From contig UBZM01000002.1 in assembly GCA_900470095.1 (NCBI GenBank), positions 1 through 64,000 on the forward strand: DNA of 64,000 nucleotides, written 5' to 3'. Source of the stretch: Hyphomicrobiales bacterium. Lineage in GTDB: Bacteria > Pseudomonadota > Alphaproteobacteria > Rhizobiales > Beijerinckiaceae. The notes under the pieces are model-generated. The model did no database searches. It was not told the DNA's origin and was given only the letters and a program-made list of their open reading frames with translations. The translations under genes and the position numbers were made by a program. Shown piece after piece: positions 51,691 to 60,404 of this stretch (positions are counted from its first letter, which is position 1; every line of letters begins with the position of its first letter).

Positions 51691-54057
51691 ATGTCCGAGC
51701 CCGGCACCATTCCCCCTCCGGTTCCCTCGACACGCTGGCCGCTCGCCAGCGTGTTCTGTATTGTGTTCTGCGCCTGGTTGGCCCTGTCCTGGCCGTGGCT
51801 CTCCGGAATCGTCACCATTCCCTGGGACGCGAAGGCCCATTTTCACCCACAGCTGCAATTCCTGGCGACGGCGCTGAACCGGGGTCTCTCTCCGTTCTGG
51901 ACGCCCTATGTTTTTGCCGGATCGCCGCAGGTCGCCGACCCGCAATCCCTGATCTTCTCACCGCCTTTCGCCCTGATCGCGATCTTCAATTCGGCGCCGA
52001 GCTTTCGCTGGAGCGACGGCGCCGTGCTCGGCACCTTGCTGGCGGGCGCCCTCGCCCTTGTGCTGCTGTTTCGCGATCGCAACTGGCATCCTGCCGGCGC
52101 CGTCATTGCAGCTCTCGCCTTCGCCTTCGGCGCCTCTGCAGCCTGGCGCATCCAGCATATCGGGCAGGTGCTCAGTCTCGGCTACTTCGCCATAACGCTA
52201 TTGCTGCTGTCGCGTGCGCTTGAACGCAGCTCGCCGATCTACGGCTTGGCAGCGGGCATCGTGGCCGGCTTCATGGTGCTTGGCCGCGACCAGGTCGCAT
52301 TGATCGGCGTCTATGTCCTGGCCGGACTGGTGATCGCCGCCATTGCCATGGCCGACAAGCCACTGCGGGCCTTGCGCGCAAGCATCCTCCCGCTCCTCGC
52401 CGGATCGCTCGGCGCCGTCCTCGTCGCGACCGTTCCGATCCTGCTCACCGCCTTCCTGGCACAGGAATCGAACCGCCCCGCCATCGACCTGATCGGGGCC
52501 GGAAAGGGTTCGCTGCACCCTGCATCCCTGCTCACCGGGCTGATTGCCAATCTCTATGGCGCGGCAGGGCCGCTCGAGAACTTCTGGGGGCCGCCGAGCC
52601 CCGCCTGGGAACAGCGGTTCGGGCCGCTCGATCTCTATCTCGCCCGAAACATGGGCGAGCTCTATCTCGGCTTCCTGCCGATGCTGCTGATCCTGACAGT
52701 CGGACTGGTGCGCGGCGCGCTGCTGCGGCGCGAGATCATAGCGCTTACCATCGCCGCACTGCTGGTGCTGGTCTACGCGCTCGGTCGCTACACACCCGGT
52801 TTCCGGCTGATCTTCGAGGTGCTGCCGGGCGTGAGTTTCTACCGGCGGCCGGCCGACGCGCTCTTCATCCTGGGGGCGCTGCTCGCGATCCTCGGCGGCT
52901 ACCTGACCCATCTCGTCATGACCGACACCGCGCCACGTGCGAGGCTTTGGCAAGTGCTCGTCGAGGCAGCCCTTCTGGTCGGCGCCGTTGGGCTCGCCCT
53001 CTGGCTCGCCTGGACCGTCGGGCGTGTCGGTGTGGCGACGATCCCGCTCGTCACTGCGCTGCTCTGCGCCCTCTTGAGCGCGGGCGCACTGGTTGCGGCG
53101 CGCGGGCTCTCACTGAGAGGCTCGACGCTTGCGGCCACTGCCTTGCTGGCAGCAACGCTGACGGTGGATCTCTCCGTCAATAACGGCCCGAGCGAATCCA
53201 CCGCCCTGCCCTCGCAGAATTATGACGTCTTGCGCGCCGACAGCACGAACGAGACCATTGCCCTGCTCAAACGCGAGACGGCCCGCACCGCCGCGCCGGA
53301 CCGCCGCGACCGCATCGAGCTCGCGGGCATCGATTTCCACTGGCCCAACGCCAGTCTCGTCCATCAACTCGACAATACGCTCGGCTACAATCCCCTCAGG
53401 CTCGGTCTCTACAGCAAGGCCACGGGCGCGGGCGACCATGTCGCCTTGCCGGACCAACGCACGTTCTCGCCACTGATGCCGGGTTACCGCTCGCTGCTCG
53501 CCGACATGCTCGGCCTGCGCTTCATCGCGACCGGCGTCCCCGTCGAACAGATCGACAAGACTCTGAAGCCCGGCGACCTCGTTCAGGTCGCCAGGACGCG
53601 CGATGCCTATGTCTACGAGAACCCGCGCGCCTTGCCCCGTGTCCTGCTTGTCGAGAAGGCCGAGCGGGCCGATTTCGACGCGATCCTGGCAAGCGGCCAA
53701 TGGCCAGCAGGCTTCGACCCGCGAACCTCGGTCCTGTTGGAGCGGGCCCCGCCGCCCCTGCCCGCCGGGCCCGCTCAGCCCGGCTCGGTCCGCATCGTCG
53801 ATTACGGCACCACCGACGTCGTTCTCGAGGCGGATGCTCCGAGCGGCGGCTATGTCGTGCTCAATGATGTCTGGCACCACTGGTGGCAGGTCGAAGTCGA
53901 CGGCAAGCCAGCTCAGTTGCTTCGCGCCAATGTCCTGTTCCGAGCGGTCGCTGTGCCGCCTGGCCGATCGAAGATCCGCTTCGTCTTCCGCCCCTTCGAG
54001 GGGCTTTACGCCGATATCGGAGCCTGGCTGAAGACGCGGCGGGCGCGTCCGGTCTGA
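51691..54057 (+). CDS. YfhO-like multi-spanning membrane protein
   Basis: A 788-residue protein. The first 500 residues contain about 12-14 hydrophobic helices, with loop motifs WDAKAHFHPQL and NMGELYLGFLPML like those of GT-C-type and YfhO proteins. The last 280 residues form a soluble beta-rich domain, probably periplasmic (VLNDVWHHWWQVEVDGKPA). YfhO in Bacillus takes part in lipoteichoic acid glycosylation; a GT-C glycosyltransferase role here is inference. It starts 31 bases after ribA, which suggests cotranscription, and ends 7 bases before the convergent HAD gene. Confidence 0.82.
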   Translation: MSEPGTIPPPVPSTRWPLASVFCIVFCAWLALSWPWLSGIVTIPWDAKAHFHPQLQFLATALNRGLSPFWTPYVFAGSPQVADPQSLIFSPPFALIAIFNSAPSFRWSDGAVLGTLLAGALALVLLFRDRNWHPAGAVIAALAFAFGASAAWRIQHIGQVLSLGYFAITLLLLSRALERSSPIYGLAAGIVAGFMVLGRDQVALIGVYVLAGLVIAAIAMADKPLRALRASILPLLAGSLGAVLVATVPILLTAFLAQESNRPAIDLIGAGKGSLHPASLLTGLIANLYGAAGPLENFWGPPSPAWEQRFGPLDLYLARNMGELYLGFLPMLLILTVGLVRGALLRREIIALTIAALLVLVYALGRYTPGFRLIFEVLPGVSFYRRPADALFILGALLAILGGYLTHLVMTDTAPRARLWQVLVEAALLVGAVGLALWLAWTVGRVGVATIPLVTALLCALLSAGALVAARGLSLRGSTLAATALLAATLTVDLSVNNGPSESTALPSQNYDVLRADSTNETIALLKRETARTAAPDRRDRIELAGIDFHWPNASLVHQLDNTLGYNPLRLGLYSKATGAGDHVALPDQRTFSPLMPGYRSLLADMLGLRFIATGVPVEQIDKTLKPGDLVQVARTRDAYVYENPRALPRVLLVEKAERADFDAILASGQWPAGFDPRTSVLLERAPPPLPAGPAQPGSVRIVDYGTTDVVLEADAPSGGYVVLNDVWHHWWQVEVDGKPAQLLRANVLFRAVAVPPGRSKIRFVFRPFEGLYADIGAWLKTRRARPV

Positions 54058-54064
54058 ACCACGC

Positions 54065-54925
54065 TCAGGCGAGCGCGGCCATGGCTGCGACAGGCACGGC
54101 CGGCTGCCCGGCCAGAACGCGGGTGACGCCGGCCGGGTCGACCTCACCATCCAGGATCGTCTCTTCGCGATGGATGCCCCCGGCGACGAAAAGACTGTCG
54201 AAACCCATCATGCGTGCACCCGCGAGATCGGTTCGCACCGCGTCGCCGATCACCAGAACCTTGTCGGCTTCGATCGCACGGCCGCCACGAGCCTCCCGGG
54301 CCGCAGCAAGCGCCAGGTCATAGGCCGGTCGATGCGGCTTGCCAGCCCAGGCCACCGAGCCGCCGAGGGCCTCGTAGATCGTCGCAAGCGCTCCGGCGCA
54401 GGGCAGCAGATCCTCGCCGACATGCACGACGAGATCGGGATTGCCGCAAATGAAGGGAAGCTTGCGCGCCGCAAGGCGCGTCAGCAGCGGACGGTAATCC
54501 TCTGGTGTCTCGCGCCGATAGTCGTTCAACTCCGTCGCAACGACGAGCTCCGCCTCCGCTTCGTCGACGAGATTGACATCAAGGCCCGCAAACACGGCCC
54601 GGTCCGCATGCCTGCCGATATGATAGATCTTCCGTCTCGGGCTCGCTGCGATGAGCGCCTTGGTTACATCGCCGGAGGTCACCAGCCGATCCCAGGCTTC
54701 GCGAGGAACGCGCTTGTCGTCGAGAACGCCGGCAATCTGCTCCGAGGGACCGGGCGCATTCGAGAGCAGCACGACCGCACCGCCACGCTGCCGGAACGTA
54801 ATCAACGCATCGCAAGCGGGTTCGAGGGCCCAGACGCCGTCATGCACGACGCCCCAGACATCGCTGATGAGCACGTCATAGCCGGCGAGCAGATCGCCGG
54901 CCTGGCTCAGGATCGGAACGTTCAT
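54065..54925 (-). CDS. HAD-superfamily hydrolase, subfamily IIA (TIGR01459 type)
   Basis: A 286-residue phosphatase-like protein. HAD motif I is LISDVWGVVHDG (Asp nucleophile and general acid replaced by VWG-V pattern typical of the subgroup), motif II is LLSNAPGPSEQ, and motif IV is VLVIGDAVRTDLAGARMMG. The IIA cap domain lies between. The ATG at 54925 is used; a TTG at 54934 is the alternative. It follows the PfkB kinase gene by 5 bases and is likely cotranscribed. The substrate is unknown. Confidence 0.88.
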   Translation of the reverse strand: MNVPILSQAGDLLAGYDVLISDVWGVVHDGVWALEPACDALITFRQRGGAVVLLSNAPGPSEQIAGVLDDKRVPREAWDRLVTSGDVTKALIAASPRRKIYHIGRHADRAVFAGLDVNLVDEAEAELVVATELNDYRRETPEDYRPLLTRLAARKLPFICGNPDLVVHVGEDLLPCAGALATIYEALGGSVAWAGKPHRPAYDLALAAAREARGGRAIEADKVLVIGDAVRTDLAGARMMGFDSLFVAGGIHREETILDGEVDPAGVTRVLAGQPAVPVAAMAALA

Positions 54926-54930
54926 CTCAA

Positions 54931-55869
54931 TCAAGCCCTTGCCTCAACGGCCATTCGCGCCTCGACATCGGCGCGCCTTGGTAGCGGCGCGACTGCGCCA
55001 TAACCCAGCGTGGAAAGTGCCGCCGCGACATTGGCGTAGGCGGCGGCGACAAAGGGATCGCCCGTGCGCACATACTCGGCGAGGAAGGCCCCGTCATAGC
55101 AGTCGCCGGCGCCGGTCGCATCGATCGCATCGACCTTGATCGGCACGAAGCGCTGGCGCCGCTGCGACGTCGCAACCAGCGAGCCTTCGTGGCCCAGAGT
55201 GAGCGCCACAATCTTCGCGCCAAGGCTGAGATAGAAATCGGCGATCGCATCCGGCTCGCTCAGGCCGGTCAACTGGGTCGCGTCATCAAAGCCCGGGAGC
55301 ACGATGTCGGCCATGGCGCAGGCGGCATGGATGATCGCCCGCGCCCGGGTCAGCGGCCAGAGCTTCAGTCTCAGGTTGGTATCATAGGCCGTGGTGACAC
55401 CGCTCGCGCGGGCCACGGCAAAAGCCTCGAACACCGCATCGCAGGCACTTGCCGAAATCGCCTGGCTGATGCCCGATGCCTGCACCACCTTTGCCGAGCG
55501 AACAAAGTCGAGCGGCAGATCGCGCGGTCCGCAGAGGCTCGCGGCCGAGCCCGCACGCAGATACGAGAACACGTGTCCGTTCGGTCCGTGATCGACGAAA
55601 TAGAGCCCCGTCGGCGCGGTCGGATGGGTCGTGACATGGCGGTCATCGACGTTTTCCCTGGCCCAGAGCTCACGGAAGGAGCGGCCTGCGCTGTCGTCCC
55701 CCAAAGCGCCGACATAGGCAACGCTGGCCCCCTGCCGTGCCGCCGCGATCGCGCAGTTCGAGGTGTCGCCGCCATGTCCGAAGCGGAAGGAACCGGCCTC
55801 GCCGCGGGTCGCATTGAACTCGCCAAGCGGCTCGCCGATGCAAAGAATGTCGAGTGTCTTATCCGTCAC
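54931..55869 (-). CDS. PfkB-family sugar kinase, probable 2-keto-3-deoxygluconate kinase
   Basis: A 312-residue ribokinase-fold enzyme. The C-terminal PfkB signature is DATGAGDCYDGAF with the catalytic Asp. The N-terminal signature is GHGGDTSNCAIAAARQGA, and YDTNLRLKLWPL is characteristic of KDG kinases. KDG kinase feeds the Entner-Doudoroff type breakdown of uronates. No KDPG aldolase is nearby, so the sugar is a probable assignment only. It is first in a two-gene unit with the HAD hydrolase. Confidence 0.85.
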   Translation of the reverse strand: MTDKTLDILCIGEPLGEFNATRGEAGSFRFGHGGDTSNCAIAAARQGASVAYVGALGDDSAGRSFRELWARENVDDRHVTTHPTAPTGLYFVDHGPNGHVFSYLRAGSAASLCGPRDLPLDFVRSAKVVQASGISQAISASACDAVFEAFAVARASGVTTAYDTNLRLKLWPLTRARAIIHAACAMADIVLPGFDDATQLTGLSEPDAIADFYLSLGAKIVALTLGHEGSLVATSQRRQRFVPIKVDAIDATGAGDCYDGAFLAEYVRTGDPFVAAAYANVAAALSTLGYGAVAPLPRRADVEARMAVEARA

Positions 55870-55927
55870 GGCACCGTCTCAGGCCAGAGCTGTAGGACGC
55901 GGCGAAAAGCCTCCGCGCCTTCCTAAA

Positions 55928-55970
55928 GCATCAAGCGCTCAAGGTGGAAACGGTTTTCCGCGGGATTGCG
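55928..55970. repeat. Diverged palindromic repeat
   Basis: Begins with GCATCAAGCGC and carries the core GGAAACGGTTTTCC, which echoes the AAAGTGG...GGTTTTC core of the repeats at 10.5, 39.1 and 58.6 kb, but with other arms. It lies between two minus-strand genes. It is probably a related subfamily. Confidence 0.45.
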
Positions 55971-55972
55971 CG

Positions 55973-57235
55973 CTATTCCGCCGCTTCCCGGCTCGGCGGC
56001 GGCGCCAAGAGCTGATCGGCGATCCGCACGATCTCCTGCCGCAGGGCGGCATTGTCGCTCCGCGCAACTGGATCATCGACGGGCTTCGCCTCCCGTCGCA
56101 ACTGAGACAGTTCTTGCTTGGTGCGCGCAAGCTCGGCTCGCACCTGAGCCAGTGCTCCCTGCAGGGTCTGCGCTTCTGCATGCTCCGTTTCAAACCGGGC
56201 GTCCCGAGCCCGCAGCTCATTGTGAGCCTGCGCGACTTCTTCGGCAGCCCGCTGCTTTCTGGACGCGTTCATGGATTTCTCCTGCGCCAATTCCACTTCG
56301 AGTTCTTGCCTCATCCGCACCTGCTGGTCGCGCTCCTCTTCGACCTTGCGGGCGAGCGCTGCGAGACGACCAGCCTCCGAAGCGACCTCAACCGCGCCAG
56401 AATCCGCCGCGGCAAGGCCTGCCTCGGCTTGTATCGCGCGTGCGGCGAGAGCGTCAGCGCGCAGTCTTTCGCTATCTCGATCGGTCGTCATCGCCTTGAG
56501 CGCAGCCGCCGCCTGATCGACGGCACGCCGGCTGGCTGCCAATTGGGCTGCGAGTTCGCCGCGTTCTCCCTCGATCACCATGATACGTGTGCGGCCCTCG
56601 ACTTGCGCAACACGATGAGCATCGCCCTCCTGACGGGCTTGCCCGAGCTCCGCCTCACGCTCCGCGAGCAGCGCCTCGGTCCGCTCGAGCGTCGCGCGCA
56701 GCTCTGCCACCTCTCCGGTGCGCGCATCGAGATCGGAGCCGGTGCCGCGCAGCGCAAGCCTAGCCTCGCTCAGGCTGTGCTCCAATGCGCCAAGATCATG
56801 GATCCGCTGTTCGATGGTGCCGCTGGCCAGCGCCAGCGCCGCGGTTTCCCGGGCCAGCGCGTCGCGGGTTTCGGTGAGATTGATGCGCGTGGCCGCCAAA
56901 TCCCCCTCGAGCCCGTTGATGCGTTCTTCGCGGGCACCAAGCTCCCGTTCGAGCCGCCCGATCGCCATGTCGCGGCGGCCGAGCTCTTCCATCGCACCAG
57001 CTCTTGCAGCGAACCCGCTCTCCGCCCGTTGCTCGAGCGCCCGCGCCTGCATCGCCAATTCCGCACGCAGATGATCCCGATCGGCTGCAATCTCCGCCAG
57101 CGAGAGCGGGAACGCCGCCTCTGCCCGCTTGCGAGCCAACCGGTCGGCCCGCCGGGCAAGCGCCGGCAAGGCCGCCAGCGCCAGCAGAATGGCTGTCAGG
57201 AAGCCGAGCGTGACGAGCATGACGGCTTCGATCAA
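55973..57235 (-). CDS. Membrane-anchored coiled-coil protein
   Basis: A 420-residue protein with one N-terminal membrane helix (about 5-25) and a long coiled coil (about 45-405) rich in Glu, Arg, Ala and Leu. Homologues I recall in Hyphomicrobiales begin MIEAVM and contain PLSLAEIAADRDHLRAE-like text, so the TTG at 57235 is taken as start (ATG at 57220 is the alternative). It resembles a structural or tethering protein; function unknown. The tail is Pro/Ser/Glu-rich. The eipA gene lies 86 bases upstream on the same strand. Confidence 0.8.
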   Translation of the reverse strand: MIEAVMLVTLGFLTAILLALAALPALARRADRLARKRAEAAFPLSLAEIAADRDHLRAELAMQARALEQRAESGFAARAGAMEELGRRDMAIGRLERELGAREERINGLEGDLAATRINLTETRDALARETAALALASGTIEQRIHDLGALEHSLSEARLALRGTGSDLDARTGEVAELRATLERTEALLAEREAELGQARQEGDAHRVAQVEGRTRIMVIEGERGELAAQLAASRRAVDQAAAALKAMTTDRDSERLRADALAARAIQAEAGLAAADSGAVEVASEAGRLAALARKVEEERDQQVRMRQELEVELAQEKSMNASRKQRAAEEVAQAHNELRARDARFETEHAEAQTLQGALAQVRAELARTKQELSQLRREAKPVDDPVARSDNAALRQEIVRIADQLLAPPPSREAAE

Positions 57236-57321
57236 ATCACGGGGCTCCGATCAGGAACGATTCCAAGAACGAAACCCTGCCATGACAACGGCGCCATGGC
57301 CAGCAAAACGAGCCTTCCCGG

Positions 57322-57900
57322 TCAGAACGGGTTCCAGGTCGCCTGGGGCGTGAACTTGAGATAGCCGAGATTGACACCGAGCCGCCAGCCGACGCCGGTC
57401 CGGATCGGCACCAGCGTTACGCCCTCGGCTGCCATTGCCGTGAAGCCGAACCCCCCGACAAAGTAGACCGAGCCGTCAATGCCGACGAAACGCTGATAGA
57501 GCGCGTCGACGACCGGCAGATTGTAGACCAGCATCATGGTGCGAGCGCCCTCTCCGCCGAAATCGAAGCCGACGGACGGGCCCTGCCAGAACACCTTGCG
57601 ATCGCCGGCATTGCGCGTGAACAATGTGCCCTCGCCAAAGCGGAGGCCACCTACGAAAGCACCGGAGGCTTCCTGGCCGAGCACATAGCCATTGGGTTCG
57701 CCCCAGCGGCGAACGGCCTCCTCGATCGTCAGCGCAAGCCCACGCGAGACATTGCCAAAGAACTGATGACCGGAGCTGACGAGCTCGGTCTGAGAAAAGG
57801 ACTGCGGATTCTGGCTCTGCGCCAGCACCGGCAGGCTGCTCAAGCCAAGGGTGGCCGAGACAACCGCACCGGCCAGAAGGGAACGGCGAGTGAGATCCAT
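57322..57900 (-). CDS. eipA: DUF1134 envelope integrity protein (EipA type)
   Basis: A 192-residue periplasmic protein. The signal peptide (1-27) starts with TRRSLL, possibly a Tat signal, and ends LAQS. The mature part is the DUF1134 domain with SRGLALTIEEAVRRWGEPNGYVLGQE and VGGLRFGEGTLF. In Brucella abortus EipA is a small beta-barrel needed for envelope integrity and virulence. The family match is strong; the exact role in this organism is inference. It is flanked by the coiled-coil gene and the divergent YHS gene. Confidence 0.88.
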   Translation of the reverse strand: MDLTRRSLLAGAVVSATLGLSSLPVLAQSQNPQSFSQTELVSSGHQFFGNVSRGLALTIEEAVRRWGEPNGYVLGQEASGAFVGGLRFGEGTLFTRNAGDRKVFWQGPSVGFDFGGEGARTMMLVYNLPVVDALYQRFVGIDGSVYFVGGFGFTAMAAEGVTLVPIRTGVGWRLGVNLGYLKFTPQATWNPF

Positions 57901-58077
57901 TGAGGAAACTCCGGGCTAGGCGTCGCATCCCGGCCGGGTGGCCGAATGCGCGGCGGGGCACGGCATCACGCGAATGCGTGACAATTCAGTAACCAGTTTG
58001 ATACGCCCCAAGAGTATCCAACCCGTGAAGATTGCGCGGAGGTGCTTCCCCGCCGTCACCCAGCAAAGGAATCTGTG

Positions 58078-58596
58078 ATGAAGGCCGTAAAATGGCAGCG
58101 CTGGATTTCGATCGCGGTCGGCGTCCTCGCCCTCGCCATCGCGGTCCAGCCGGTGCTGGCTCAGCCGGCGGCGCTGCCCGACGGTCTTCCGGAGTTGCCG
58201 GCAATTGGCGAGGAAATGCAGCGTGACATCCGTTCCGGGCTGGCCTTGCGCGGCTATGACCCCGTTGCCTATCAGGCAGAAGGCCGCGCGGTTTCCGGTC
58301 GCCCGGACTATGAGCTGGTCTATGAGGGCGCAGTCTGGCGCTTCAGCACGGCCAGCAACCGCGAAGCCTTTCGTGATTCGCCCGACACCTACGAGCCTGC
58401 CTTTGCAGGCTTCGACCCGCTCGCGGTTGCCGATGGACGTGCGGTTGAGACCGATCCGCGTCGCTTCGTGATCATTGATTCGCGGCTCTTCCTCTTCCGC
58501 AGCGACGAGAACAGGCGACGCTTCACTCAGGAAATATCCCTGCGCCAGCTTGCGGAATCCAACTGGCAGCGTGTCAGTCAGCAGATCGCTCGCTAA
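58078..58596 (+). CDS. Exported YHS-domain protein
   Basis: A 172-residue protein with a signal peptide (1-28, ending VLAQ) followed by a YHS domain. ALRGYDPVAY is the classic YHS start, with YEGAVWRFSTASNREAFRDSPDTYEPAFAG after it. YHS domains can bind metals; the usual Cys is not seen here. AAAGGA lies 7 bases before the ATG. The function is unknown. It ends one base before a repeat that also borders cysQ. Confidence 0.85.
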   Translation: MKAVKWQRWISIAVGVLALAIAVQPVLAQPAALPDGLPELPAIGEEMQRDIRSGLALRGYDPVAYQAEGRAVSGRPDYELVYEGAVWRFSTASNREAFRDSPDTYEPAFAGFDPLAVADGRAVETDPRRFVIIDSRLFLFRSDENRRRFTQEISLRQLAESNWQRVSQQIAR

Positions 58597-58597
58597 G

Positions 58598-58641
58598 GCA
58601 CCGCCCCGAAAAGTGGATTGCGGTTTTCGGGCAAGCCGATG
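58598..58641. repeat. Single-hairpin copy of the RIME-like repeat
   Basis: Contains hairpin A only, with the core CCGAAAAGTGGATTGCGG and TTTTCGG identical to copy 2, and degenerate outer arms (GCACCGCC and GCCGATGA). It lies between the convergent YHS and cysQ genes, 1 and 2 bases from their stops. Hairpin B is missing. Confidence 0.75.
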
Positions 58642-58643
58642 AT

Positions 58644-59507
58644 CTAACCCACGGCTCCCGCCTCGCCGACAGGCGTCAGTTCCTTCGCGAGTGCGATCGC
58701 GCGCCCGGCCAATCCCTCATTGCTGGCCGCCACGAAGGACGGGTTGCGATAGTGCCGCTCGGCGCCGCCATAGTGCAGCACGTTGCCATCGAGCTGCCGG
58801 ACAACACCGCCAGCTGCGGTCAGAATCGCGTCGCCGGCAGCAATATCCCATTCCATCGTGGTTCCTCCGCGGACATGAAGATCGGCCTCGCCACTGGCGA
58901 TCAGGCCGAATTTCACCGCCGAGGACATCGGCATCTGTTCGCTCTTGCACATCGCGCTGAGCACGCTGCTGCTGAGCGCGTCTCCGTGAAAGCGGCTGAC
59001 CAGAACGACCGGGCCGCTGGCCGGAGTGGGACGGGCGACGATACGCTGCGCCGCACCGAGCGTTGAGCCGTCCGGCGCGATGGTCTGCGCAAAGGCATCT
59101 TCCCCCGCAAACCAGAGCCGTCCCATCTCCGGCGCGGCGATCGCCCCCGCGATGGGCCGCGTACCGCTGATGATGGCGATCGCGACACAATAGCTTCCAC
59201 CAGCAGCCAGGAATTCGCGCGTTCCATCCAGCGGGTCGAGCAGGATGAAGACGGGAGCGGGCTGGGCGGATTCGACACTCTCTTCGCTGATCACGGGGAA
59301 ATCGGGCAGCAGCCGGGTAAGGGCCGCCTTCGCGGCGTGATCGGCGGCGAGGTCAGCGGAACAGACCGGCGAACCGTCCGCCTTGCTCCGCACATCCCTT
59401 GCGGCGCGCATGGCCAGCAGCACGGCGCCGCTCAGGCGCGCCGCCTCAGCCAGCTTCTCAGCCAGGGCATTGCGGTCGGAAAGGCGCGGATCATTGGGCG
59501 CTATCAT
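58644..59507 (-). CDS. cysQ: 3'(2'),5'-bisphosphate nucleotidase, CysQ type
   Basis: A 287-residue member of the inositol-monophosphatase superfamily that removes a phosphate from PAP formed in sulfate assimilation. Metal-site motifs are DGSPVCSADLAAD, ISEESVES, LLDPLDGTREF and EWDIAAGDAIL. Start: ATG at 59507, as the upstream extension reads non-homologous sequence. The gene is divergent from chpT across 140 bases. The CysQ assignment rests on these motifs, especially DGTREF; a phosphatase for another substrate is possible. Confidence 0.87.
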   Translation of the reverse strand: MIAPNDPRLSDRNALAEKLAEAARLSGAVLLAMRAARDVRSKADGSPVCSADLAADHAAKAALTRLLPDFPVISEESVESAQPAPVFILLDPLDGTREFLAAGGSYCVAIAIISGTRPIAGAIAAPEMGRLWFAGEDAFAQTIAPDGSTLGAAQRIVARPTPASGPVVLVSRFHGDALSSSVLSAMCKSEQMPMSSAVKFGLIASGEADLHVRGGTTMEWDIAAGDAILTAAGGVVRQLDGNVLHYGGAERHYRNPSFVAASNEGLAGRAIALAKELTPVGEAGAVG

Positions 59508-59647
59508 GCGGATTGGGCGCCCATTCGCTGTTCTGCTGGCCAAAACACAGTTAACCACATGCAAACCAAGATCACCCCATACCTTATCCTATCGGCGCTT
59601 CATTTGCCATGAGCGCGCCCCGAAACGCTGTTCCCAGGACATCTGCC

Positions 59648-60289
59648 ATGACCGACATCTCGCTCGAGCCGCTCGATCTGGCTGCGCTTCTTTGCAGCCG
59701 GGTCTGCCATGACGTGATCAGCCCGGTCGGCGCCATCGTCAACGCGCTCGAGGTTCTGGAGGAAGACGATCCCTCGATGCGAGATTTCGCACTCGAACTG
59801 ATCAAGAAGAGCGCGCGCAGCGCGTCCGCCCGCCTGCAGTTCGCCCGGCTGGCCTTCGGCGCGGCAGGGTCGGCGGGCGCGATGATCGATCTCGGCGATG
59901 CTGGCACGGTCGCAAATGGCTTTCTGAACGACGACAAGCTCTCGCTCGACTGGGAGGCCCCGCGCGCGCTGCTGCCGAAGAACCAGGTCAAGCTCGTACT
60001 CAACCTGCTGATCCTCGCGACGCAGGCCGTGCCGCGCGGCGGACGCCTCGTCGCCCGCACCACCCTGGAGGGCGAGCAGGGCAGCTTCCATATCACCGCC
60101 ACCGGTTCGCATGCCCGCATTCCGGCCCATGTCGAAGACCTGCTCGCCGGCCGCTCCGAGACGGGCACGATCGACGCTCACGCCGTGCAGCCGCTTTATG
60201 CCGGCATGGTCGCCCGCGCGGCCAACATGAAGGTCGCCTTCTCCATCGACGGCGACACCGTGACGATCACGGCCGACAAGACGGACTGA
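59648..60289 (+). CDS. chpT: ChpT-type histidine phosphotransferase
   Basis: A 213-residue phosphotransfer protein that passes phosphate from the CckA kinase to CtrA and CpdR in the alphaproteobacterial cell-cycle pathway. The dimerisation helices contain His21 in LLCSRVCHDVISPVGAI, and a degenerate GHKL-like domain follows (NQVKLVLNLLILATQAVPRGG). The ATG at 59648 gives the family N-terminus. A half-site-like TTAACCA lies at 59551-59557, about 90 bases upstream, weakly resembling CtrA half-sites. It precedes a chemotaxis cluster by 115 bases. Confidence 0.92.
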   Translation: MTDISLEPLDLAALLCSRVCHDVISPVGAIVNALEVLEEDDPSMRDFALELIKKSARSASARLQFARLAFGAAGSAGAMIDLGDAGTVANGFLNDDKLSLDWEAPRALLPKNQVKLVLNLLILATQAVPRGGRLVARTTLEGEQGSFHITATGSHARIPAHVEDLLAGRSETGTIDAHAVQPLYAGMVARAANMKVAFSIDGDTVTITADKTD

Positions 60290-60404
60290 GCCATTCCGAC
60301 CGAGAGCGCAGGAACATCGCGCTTTCAGTCCTGTCTCAACCGATCATAAACCCTTCCGCTGCATAGATGGGCGTAGCATTGTTGCGTGGGTAATGGTCTT
60401 CGGC

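Noticed and set aside
55763..57364. A 533-codon plus-strand frame
   Set aside because: It is antisense to the coiled-coil gene and its neighbours, and has no domain pattern.
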